Positions 23,746-33,074 of a stretch of 64,000 nucleotides of DNA are shown here, in pieces (the first letter of the stretch is position 1; each line of letters opens with the position of its first letter). Location: positions 21,263,198 to 21,327,197 of the forward strand of contig NC_056003.1 of the NCBI RefSeq assembly GCF_018446385.1. The letters are read 5' to 3'. The notes beneath the pieces are model-generated. The model had not been told where the DNA came from, made no database searches, and saw only the letters and a list, made by a program, of their open reading frames with translations. This DNA comes from Zingiber officinale (Eukaryota; Streptophyta; Magnoliopsida; Zingiberales; Zingiberaceae). A program made the translations under genes and the position numbers.

Positions 23746-25227
23746 TTAACCAAGCTCATATACTTAGGATTAGGATTATTTTCTGGTTAGAACGGTTAGA
23801 TGAAAAAGGTTTACCAAACCCTACAACATAGCATCAGAATGGATTGGGATGATAGTACGTTAAGGAAACTTTGTCGAAGGCATGTCAAGGCTGAATATGA
23901 AATTCTACCTGGTGCACTAGACTCAGTGGATCTGACCGAAGCTACCCCAGTCAAACATGGGCTAGTTAGACTAAAATTTAGAATTAAGTTTTTTGGGCAG
24001 GAATAGTTTGGAAAGTCTTCAGCAAGTGGTCTAATGATATTCAAGTAGGTCATATGCCTCGCCACTGAACTGAAACTTATCCTTAGGAAGCTTGCTTGAT
24101 TAACCCAAAGCTAAGGTTGAATCTAACATGGGTTCAATAACCTCTTTCAATAAATTCTTAATTTAATTCAAACTTAATTAATTCAAAATTCAAACTTAAC
24201 TAATTCAAACTTAATTAATTCAAACTCAATTTAATTCAAACTCAATTAATTCAAAATTCAAACCTAATTAATTCAAAATTCAAACTCAATTTAATTCTAA
24301 CCTAATTAATTCAAACTTAATTCAAACTTAATTAATTCAAAATTCAAACTTAATTAATTCAAACTTAATAAATTCAAAATCAATTTAATTCAAACCTAAT
24401 TAATTCAAAATTCAAACTTAATTAATTCTAACCTAATTTAATTCAAACTTAATTAATTCTAACTCAAACTTAATTAAAATTAATTTAAAACTTTTTTAAA
24501 AATTATTTTTTAAAAAATATATTTTAAAACTTATTAAAAATTATTTTAAACTTATAAAAATTATTTTAAACTTATTAAAAATTATTTTAACACTTATTAA
24601 AAATTATTTTAACACTTATTAAAAATTATTTTAACACTTATTAAAAATTATTTTAAACTTATTAAAAATTATTTTAACACTTATTAAAAATTATTTTAAA
24701 CTTATTAAAAATTATTTTAAACTTATTAAAAATTATTTTAACATTTATTAAAAATTATTTTAAACTTATTAAAAATTATTTTAACACTTATTAAAAATTA
24801 TTTTAAACTTATTAAAAATTATTTTAACACTTATTAAAAATTATTTTAAACTTATTAAAAATTATTTTAACACTTATTAAAAATTATTTTAAACTTATTA
24901 AAAATTATTTAAAACTATTTTAAAATTATTTCAAAACTTAATTTAAATTATTTAAAACTATTTTAAAATTATTTTAAACTTAATTATTTTAAAATTATTT
25001 AAAATTGAATTAAAACTATTTTTAAAAAACTTATTTGAAAACTTAAACTTAAAAATTATTTTTTAAACCTAAAACTTAATTAAAAAAAATATTAAAACTT
25101 AACTCAAAATTATTTTTAAACTTAAAATTTAGTTTAAAACTTAAACTTAAACTCAATAATCTAGTTAAAATTGTAACTCAACAATTTGCTCGATTTTTTT
25201 AACCAAACTTTGTTTTAATCCTATATT
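23746..25227 (+). repeat. Gag-pol spacer of copia-1 with AT-rich tandem repeats
   Basis: 23785-24140 is a block shared with copia-2 (33005-33074 plus 35727-36020). 24150-24480 consists of degenerate TTAATTCAAAC-type units. 24530-24920 is a cleaner array of 21-22-bp units of the form ACTTATTAAAAATTATTTTA. The rest is diverged A/T sequence up to the protease motif. No coding capacity is visible. Confidence 0.75.
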
Positions 25228-26260
25228 GTGTAGGAATCCAAAGCTCTGGATAAATGGATCTTGGACAGCGGCTGCTCCAGACACATGACTAGGGATCAGC
25301 ACAAATTTACCAACATTGAATTTAAAAATTTAGGGTCCGTTGCCTTTGGAAACAATGGCAAGTTAAAGGTAATTGGTACAGGTGAAATTCAATTACAGTT
25401 AAACATTTCAATTAAAAAGGTTTTACTTGTTGAACATTTTAATTATAATTACTTAGTATAAGTCAACTCTGTGATTCAGGATTTAAGGTTCAATTTTTGT
25501 CTTCTGAATGCTTAATAAGTTACAATGACTCAACTAATATTTTACTGAAAGGCTTTAGAGATAAAAATATATACTCCATTCATCTACCTAAGACAATATC
25601 TAAATGTCTTCTAGCAAATAATGATGAAACTTGGTTATGGCATAGGAGATTAGCTCATACTCACCTTAGAAATTTATTAAAATTAAGCAAACATGGTTTA
25701 GTTAAAGGTTTACCAAAATTAGGAAATCCTTTAAATAAATTTTGTAATTCTTGTCAACAAGGTAAACAAATTAAATCAACTCATAAACTTATAAATCAAA
25801 ATAGAACGAATAAAATACTTGAACTAATACATTTGGATTTATTTGATTCTCATGGAATAAAATCTTTGAATGGAAATCTATATTGCTTAGTAATCATTGA
25901 TGACTACTCTAGATATACTTGGGTAAAAATTTTATCTAATAAAAATGAAACCTTTAAAATATTTAAGCATTTCTGTAAACAAGTAGAAAATGATAGAGAT
26001 ATTAAAATCAAAAAAATAAGAAGTGATAATGGAGGCGAATTCAAAAATCAAAATTTTAATAATTTTTCTTTAGAAAATGGTTATCACCATGAGTTTTCAT
26101 GCCCTAAAACTCCACAATAAAATGGCTTAGTAGAACATAAGAATAGAACCTTACAAGAAGCTGCCCGAACAATGTTAAATGAATACAATACACCAAAATA
26201 CTTTTGGGTTGAAGTTGTTAACACAGCTTGTTATGTTCAAAATCGAATTGACCAACCTGA
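25228..26260 (+). pseudogene. Protease motif and integrase of copia-1 (broken)
   Basis: Starts at the aspartic-protease-like motif WILDSGCSRHMT (around 25250). A frameshift occurs near 25455. The GAG-pre-integrase zinc region WLWHRRLAH...CNSCQQGKQ (25630-25770) follows, then the integrase core with DLFD, DDYSRYTW and SDNGGEF blocks. A TAA at 26118-26120 interrupts just before the NGLVEHKNR block carrying the catalytic Glu. Similarity to the copia-4 polyprotein stops near 26250 (YVQNRI). RT and RNase H do not follow, so this is a truncated pol. Confidence 0.85.
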
Positions 26261-27255
26261 GTCAAATTGCTACTATCTTGTGGTAGTTAGTCTTGGACAA
26301 GGGTTGAACATTTCATCATAAGGACAAATTTTCCTTAGTTTTTCTATAGCCATGCTTGGACTTTTAGGAATCTATCGATTTTAGGGGGAGCTTCACACTA
26401 AACTTTTAAGTAGCTCTTTATTTTCAAAATCTTTAACTCAATAAAAGTTTTCATAACTTAGAAAATTATTTTTCAAATTTATTTGTTTTTTCGGTAGAAT
26501 TTTTTTTTTAAATCTTCATCGTGCTTTTAAACTTAGAAAATTCTTTTTCAAAAGTTATTCTTTTCAAATTTTCACTTAATACAATTCTTTCGATAGACTA
26601 TCAAATTTTTTAAAAAATTTTTAACTTCTTAAAAAAATTTTAAAAATTCTTTAACTTAGAAACTTTTTTAAAAAAAAATTTCAAAATTTTAACTTCTTAA
26701 ATTTTTAAAATTTCCAAAAAACTTTTAAATTAGGAAAAACTTTTTCAAAAATCTTTCAATATCCTTTTCAAAATTTCACATAAAGTTTTTTAGAAAAACT
26801 TTTTCAAAATTTTTCAATAAGCTTTTCAAAATTTTCATTAAGCTTTTACTTAGAAAACTTTTCACGAATTTTTCTTTTCGACTCTTTCAAAATTTTCATT
26901 AAGATTTTTAATCTACCTTAATCTATATTTGTTCAAATTTTTCAAATAGTGTTTACCTTAGGATAACTTTTTCAAAAAATCGTTCTTTTCAAATTTTTAA
27001 CTTAGTATATTTTTTAAACTTCAAAAAGTACTTCTATTTTTTTAAAACCTTAGTTATTTTACATTTCTATCTGATATTTTTGGTTTATTAGTCTGTCCCT
27101 ATTTTTGATGTGTGTCAAAGGAGAGAGATAGTGAATTCAGAGGGAGTTAGTTAACTCAAAGGGAAAATTCAAAGTTAAACTGCTTGTTTATTTACTTGTT
27201 GCATATTTTTAACTTAACTTTGAACCTTGGTTGCCAAACATCAAAAAGGGGAGAT
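26261..27255 (+). other. Non-coding 3' interior of copia-1 with polypurine tracts
   Basis: AT-rich sequence with many TTTTCAAAATTTT runs where RT and RNase H would be expected. Purine tracts occur at about 26372 (AGGGGGAG), near 27150, and at the terminal PPT AAAAAGGGGAG just before the 3' LTR. No domain was recognised in any frame. Confidence 0.7.
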
Positions 27256-28640
27256 TGTTGGTGCAAGCTGCACCAGAATCAAACCTGAGTTTTGATGTTG
27301 TCAAAGGTTCAAGTTAAGTCTTGTTGTGATCTAACAAGTTGTTTACTCAATCGGGAAAGCCCTAGTTGGAGGCTAGGCGGAGAAATCTTAGCAGATCGTG
27401 GAACCCAGGTGCAAATCCAAGTGGGTCGAGGGGAGAGGTCTAGAGGGCCGAAGATCGAAGGAAAAGTCCTGGGGAGCCGATCAAGGCTGAGTGAAAAATC
27501 CAAACTAGATCTGGAGGATCAAAGTTTGGCAGGTGGATTGAGGTAAACAAACTGGAGGAGCGACTGTGAAGTCGAGTTCCAGAAGAGAACAACCCTAGGT
27601 CGCTGATCCAGCTGAAGAAACCGGGAAGGTTTCCAAGTTGAGATCAAGAACAGTTCTACTGTTCTTTTATTACTCATTCATTATTATGCTGTGTGCTAAC
27701 ATCTATGTTGCAGGAAGTTTTTGTTCTAACATTGTGCTGCAGGTCAGACTGGATCGGTCGACCGAACAAAGCATAACAGACAAAATCAGAAAGTAAACAT
27801 CTCAGACCAGATCAAAGTCAAAGTCCGATCAAAACTTGATCGGTCGACCGAACAGTAAGATCAGTCGACCGATCTCTGGTGACTCAGCACAGACCAAGTT
27901 AACAAACATCGATCAACAGAAAAGGGAAAAGGCTGATCGGTCGACAGAACCGGATGACCGGTTGACCGATCCAATCAGAATTAATTGCAGCATTAATGAA
28001 GATCTCGGCTGATTTTGACGAACAGGGAAATAGGCTATTCGGTCGACCGAAAAATAGGTTCGATCGACCGAACCATTCATGAGCATTTACTACGACAGAT
28101 CGAGCCAGCTGCAATCTTCAGCGAGGAAGGAATGGAGCTGGTTCGGTCGACCGAAAAGAGGGATCGGTCGACCGAACCTCCAGTACTCTTATAAATTGAG
28201 GCTCGAAGTCAGAGGCAAGAGATAACTTTCTAATCAATTCTGGTGCTCTTCTGCAAGCTGCTCACGCCTACGACCTCAACAAGCAACTTCATTCGTGTCG
28301 ACCAAGCTTCATCTTTCAAATCTTATTGTCGGTATACTTATTTTATATTGCACTTAATTTACATAAGATAGTAGGTGTGTTACTATCTTAACATTCTTGT
28401 ATCTGTACGATTCGCTTCTTTCCGAGGATTTTGGAAAGAAGGATTTTAGTGCTTTGCCCATCGGTGCGGTCAAGGACTACGAACCTTCGAGTAGGAGTCG
28501 AGCTAGACTTCGAATGAAGTAAAATACTTTGTCTCCTTTTTATTTCCGCTGCACGTTTCTGATTTACAAAGGAAAAGAATATATAGTTTTAAAAAAAGCG
28601 CGATATTCACCCCCCCTCTATCGCTCCAAACGATCTATCA
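27256..28640 (+). repeat. 3' LTR of copia-1
   Basis: 1385 bp, homologous to 20533-21954. It has the same promoter layout, with TATAAAT at 28190-28196 downstream of palindromic boxes. One box pair is missing and a short variant pair is gained relative to the 5' LTR. It ends ATCA followed by the CAAAG duplication. Confidence 0.92.
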
Positions 28641-29031
28641 CAAAGAAGCCCGACAGTTGGCCGAAGATCTGAAGAAAGCAAAAGACTCCTTATCGGCAGA
28701 ATAGGAGAGTCGTTCGGCAAAGGAGACTGAACTTCAAGGCCACATGAAGCACCTTGAAGAAGAACTGGAGGCTTCGTGTGTTGCTCTAAAGACCTACCAG
28801 GAGGTCGAGCCGGTTCGCTTCGCCGCCATGAAGCATCAATACCTTCGCTCGGAGATATTTTTAGAGAAGGCGACCAATCATATCGTTCATTCGTTCGAGC
28901 TGGCCATTGACAGCTTGCTCGCTCAGCTGAAGGTGAGCGCCCACCTCTCTAAAGCTTTCGCTGACCGGGATGTCGACCGAGCCCAACTTCTTGAGGGTAT
29001 TCTTGACGAGGCCTTTGATTGTATTGAGTGA
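28641..29031 (+). pseudogene. aORF of gypsy A, C-terminal part
   Basis: Continues the coiled-coil frame broken at 20532 (EARQLAEDLKKAKDS...), with one in-frame stop near 28703 and then an open stretch to a stop at 29029-29031. It aligns with the end of the element B aORF (EPVRFAAMKHQYLRSEIF against EPSRVAALRQAYICSPEF at 63868). Function unknown. Confidence 0.75.
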
Positions 29032-29289
29032 GCAAAGGGCCGATAGTGTTTTTTGTAAGCCTCATTTTTTATAAGCCTTGACTGTATTCCTACCGTTCGG
29101 CAGTGCTGACTAATGGAATCCCCTTCTCTTTCTTATGTTGTTTGTTTGCTAAGTATTCGGCTGCGTAGTCCCGATCGGCACTGGTGCCCATGTTATTATT
29201 GGAATATTCGCTTAGGATCATACTTCTAAGGTTTATAATCGTCGTTCGACTTCAGCTTTAGTGCTCGTGTTAGACACTTTTCTTAGGCC

Positions 29290-29671
29290 GGGGTTTAACA
29301 TCACCACTCGACGGTCTTGCGAGAGGGGTATTTATAGTCGCCGCGTCGACTCTAGAGTTTAACGTCGCCGCTCAATGGTCTTTAGTGCAGGGTATTTATG
29401 GTCGCCGCTCTGACCCTGGGGTTTAACGTCACCGCTCAACAGTCTTTAGTGCGGGGTATTTATGGTCGCCGCTCTGACCTTGGGGTTTAACGTCGCCGCT
29501 CGACGGTCTTCAGTGTGGGGTATTTATGGTCGTCATTCCGACCCTGGGGTTTAACATCGTCGCTCGACGGTCTTCTGAGTGAGGTTTTTACAGTCGCAGC
29601 TTCGACTCTGGGGTTTAACATCGCTGCTCGATGGTCTTCAGTGCGGGGTATTTATGGTCACCTCTCCGATC
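29290..29671. repeat. 64-bp tandem array of gypsy A, first part
   Basis: About six degenerate units with a measured period of 64 bp (for example unit starts at 29421 and 29485), each containing GTTTAACGTCGCCGCTCGAC and a TATTTATGGTCGCCGCT-type segment. The array continues at 39223 after copia-2 is removed. Tandem arrays in this position are known for Tat elements. Confidence 0.88.
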
Positions 29672-31303
29672 TGTTGGTGCAATCGACCTCCAAGGTTTTA
29701 ATGTTAGACAGATATGTTTAAGTATGCTTAAGTATGTATGGAACTTGATCTAGGGAAGTCCTAGTTGTAGGCTAGGCAAGGAGAGAAATCTTGGTATATC
29801 GTGGAAGCCAGGTGGATAGGTCTGGAGGACTTGATCCCTGGGTAGCCGAATACTGAGTCCTAGTTGTAGGCTAGGTAAGGGAAATCTCGGTATGTCATGG
29901 AAGCCAGGTGGATAGGTCTAGAGGACTTGATCCCTGGGTAGCCGAATACTGAGTCTTGGTGAGTGAAGCCAAGTGGAGAAAATCCTATGGGTGGTAACCC
30001 TAGGTAACGAGAAGTCTTGGAGGAGTGAACTCCAAGCAAGGTTGATCGGATGGTTTCCGGTCGACCGCGCGCGGTCGACCGGACCAGCGGATCTCGGTAA
30101 ATCTAGGTTTAGGTTTATCATTGTATTCTGTATTACTATTATTACTGTTGGCTAATGTAGTATTGCAGGAAAAGTCTTAGTAGATTGAGCGATCAGATAC
30201 TGAGCAGGCAAAAGTCCAAACAGGTCTGGAGGACTGTGTTTGGCAGGTAAGTTGAGGTAAACAACTGGAGGAGCGACAGTGAGGTCGGGTTCCCAAAGGG
30301 AACAACCTAAGGTCGCTGATCCAACTGAAGAAACCGGGAAGGTTTCCAAGTTGAGATCAAGACAGTCCTACTGTCTTTATATTACTCATGGTTTATATAT
30401 TACTGTTCTAACCTTTGTGTTGCAGGGATACTTTGCTTAACTCTGTGTTGCAGGTATAGCCGGATCGGTCGACCGAACAGAGGGATCGGTCGACCAAACC
30501 AAGTTGACTCAGCACAGATCAATTATGTCAGCAACGATCAGAAGCAAAAGGAAGTTAAGCTGATAGGTCGACCGAACCCATGGATCGGTCGACCGAACCC
30601 ATGGATCGGTCGACCGAACGATCAATATTAATGATGCAGTAAATGCAGAACACGGTAAATCTCGACGAACAGGGAAGGAGCCTGTTCGGTCGACCGAACA
30701 AGGGGATCGGTCGACCGAACCCTTAAAGCCCAATTAATGCTAGAGATTCGAGCCAGCATCATACTCTAGCTGTGGGTGATCGGAGCTGGTTCGGTCGACC
30801 GAACAGAGGGATCGGTCGACCGAACCTCAGTGCACCTATAAATTGAGGCTCGAAGTCAGAGGCCAAGAATAACTTTCTGATCAACCAAAACTCTGTTCTA
30901 CAAGCAATTTGAGCTACACGTCTTCGTTAATTCAGCAAGCCACATTGCCCGGAAGTGCCGACCACAAGCTTTGTCTTTCAATCTTCTTGTCGGTATAACT
31001 TTACTTTTTGCTTGCATTGTATTTAACTTAAGCAAGATAGTAGGGTGTTACTATCTTGCTCATACTTGTACGATTTTCTTCTTTTCGAAGGATTTCGAAA
31101 AGAAGAAATATAGTGATTGCCCATCGGTGCGGTCAAGGACCGCGGGCCTTTGAGTAGGAGTCGAGCTAGGCTCCGAACGAAGTAAAACATTTGTGTCTCT
31201 ATTTACTTTCCGCTGTGCACGACTTTGATTTAAATACAAAAAGAATAGTTTTTAAAAAGAAGCGATATTCACCCCCCCTCTATCGTGCTACTCGATCCTA
31301 TCA
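29672..31303 (+). repeat. 5' LTR of copia-2
   Basis: 1632 bp. It contains a 99-bp tandem duplication (units starting 29758 and 29857), a 28-bp perfect palindrome at 30056-30083, about nine TCGGTCGACCGA-type boxes at 30463-30825, TATAAAT at 30837-30843, and a CACCCCCCCTCTATCG run near the end. Confidence 0.92.
30056..30083. repeat. 28-bp perfect palindrome in copia-2 LTR
   Basis: Two CCGGTCGACCG boxes back to back around a GCGCGC centre make a fully self-complementary 28-bp stretch. The identical palindrome is in the other LTR at 37996-38023. It lies about 380 bp upstream of the main box cluster. Confidence 0.9.
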
Positions 31304-31305
31304 AT

Positions 31306-31316
31306 TGGTATCAGAG
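31306..31316 (+). other. Primer-binding site of copia-2
   Basis: TGGTATCAGAG, two bases after the LTR end; initiator tRNA-Met type. Confidence 0.88.
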
Positions 31317-31471
31317 TCGGTTAGCTCTGAAATTTCTTAACCGATTTTCAAAGCATTTTTAAAACCTTTTCTTTTCTTCAAATTATTTTCTTTTAGATTA
31401 TTTTTTTTAAGCACTACTAATCCCAAGACGAAAGTCTTGGAAAATGGTTTGTTATTTTCTTTCTTGCAAGA

Positions 31472-32697
31472 ATGTTGACATCTTATCAAGAAGGGAGAAG
31501 TATCTACGACCCTCCGCTGTACAATCAAGTTTACTTCAATTCCTGGAGGCAAATGATGGAATGCTTCATTGGAAGCAACGATTTCGACAATTGGATCGCA
31601 CTGAGACAATTTTCTCAAAACTCAGAAGCAAACACAAGGGTAATAGATATTTTAATTAGTGTTTTGCCTAATAATGTTTTGTGTCAATTACAAGATTACA
31701 AGAACGCATTCGAGATATGGACCAAGTTGATCGAGCTTCACGAGACTTCGTCAAGGCTAGAAGATCAAGGAAAAAATGAATTCAAACTTGAATTCCAATC
31801 CGAAGAGCCATCCTCAGAACCAGATCTAGAAGAAGAAGATCAAATTAGCTTCATCGCACTAGTGGCTGAGGAGGAGGCTGATGGATTCGAACCTGAGTCC
31901 GACCAAACACTCGAGCCTAAATCCGAAATGGAAATGGTCAAGGGGGAGAATCCTAATATGGATTCAAAAGTAATCTTGTAAATATAAAATTTAAAGAACA
32001 CATAATATGTTTTAATTGCAGTGAAAAGGGGCACTACAAAAATAAATGTCCAATGAATAAATCCGCACAACCGGAGGCAAAGGAGGAACCAATGCCTGGA
32101 GTCCAGAAAAAGAAGGACCACATCAAGTGTTTCAAGTGCAAAAAGTTGGGGCATTACAAATCTCAATGTCCAGAGAGAAAACCCAAGGATTCAGGGGGAG
32201 CAAATATGGTAAATAAATTTATGTTACATGAAAAATTAAATGCTTTAGATCCTTCTTGTTTGAATTATAATTTGAATTTGAAAAAGCATGAAAATCCTAC
32301 ATTACTTAACAAAAATAATAAAAACTTAATTAATTCAAATATAATTAAAATTGACCAAATCAACCCAAACCTTAATCAAGACTCAAATATATTTAATCAA
32401 TGTATTCAAGATAATTTGAATCAAAATAATAATAATCTAAGAATAATTAATAGTAAACAGAATTTAACTAAAAATTTAGAAAGAAAAAATAAGAAATTAA
32501 ACTATAAATCAAAATTTAGAAAACTAGAAAAACAAAATAATGCTTTGAAAAATAAAATTAATAAATTAGAAAACATTATTAATAATTTTATAAGTTCACA
32601 TAATCTAGATTTAAATTATAAATCAAAACCAAATTTAAAACAAAACTTTCATAAAGTTAATTATAATAATGTACCTTTTAATTATAAAACTAAATAA
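31472..32697 (+). pseudogene. Damaged gag of copia-2 with two zinc knuckles
   Basis: Starts MLTSYQEGRSIYDPPLYNQ, the Sirevirus Gag N-terminus, but most of the capsid domain is missing compared with copia-1 (169 codons to a TAA at 31979). After the stop, in another frame, come two CCHC knuckles, CFNCSEKGHYKNKC (about 32004-32045) and CFKCKKLGHYKSQC (about 32127-32170). An open Asn/Lys-rich stretch then runs to 32697. Two knuckles are more than in copia-1 or copia-4 Gag, which have one. Probably non-functional. Confidence 0.75.
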
Positions 32698-32729
32698 TAA
32701 ATAATAACAATAATAAAACAACAATGCTA

Positions 32730-32761
<32 letters not shown>

Positions 32762-32819
32762 TAAAACAACAACTACAATATAATAAATAAACAATAACAA
32801 TAATAAAACAACAATGCTA

Positions 32820-32867
<48 letters not shown>

Positions 32868-32890
32868 TAACAATTTAAATAAAACAACAA
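32698..32890. repeat. (AAT)n/(AAC)n microsatellite
   Basis: Long runs of AAT with interspersed AAC triplets after the gag remnant, with a partially duplicated internal unit (around 32698 and 32785). The leucine-rich minus-strand frame over it is an artefact of the triplet repeat. Confidence 0.9.
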
Positions 32891-33074
32891 TAACAAAACA
32901 AGAATATTAAAAAAATTTATTTGACTTGTTTGAATTGTATGTCTTGTCATGTTCATGCATATTTATCTATTAACATGTCATGCATCTTTTCTTTGTGTTA
33001 CTAGTTTAGAATAGTTAGATTAAAAAGGTTTACCAAACCCTACAACATAGCACCGGAATGGATTGGGATGATAG

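Larger units (their letters stand above)
20533..28640 (+). mobile_element. Sirevirus-type Ty1/copia element copia-1 (RT and RNase H absent)
   Basis: Flanked by the perfect 5-bp duplication CAAAG (20528-20532 and 28641-28645). LTRs are 20533-21954 and 27256-28640, beginning TGTTGGTG and ending ATCA. Internal order: PBS for initiator Met tRNA, gag, AT-rich spacer, protease motif, integrase, then AT-rich DNA instead of RT and RNase H, then PPTs. LTR palindromic boxes and multiple PPTs are known hallmarks of Sireviruses. It lies inside the aORF of gypsy A, which reads through correctly when the element and one duplication are ignored. Confidence 0.93.

Noticed and set aside
32690-32956. Poly-leucine/valine minus-strand open frame
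   Set aside because: Direct product of the (AAT)n/(AAC)n microsatellite.
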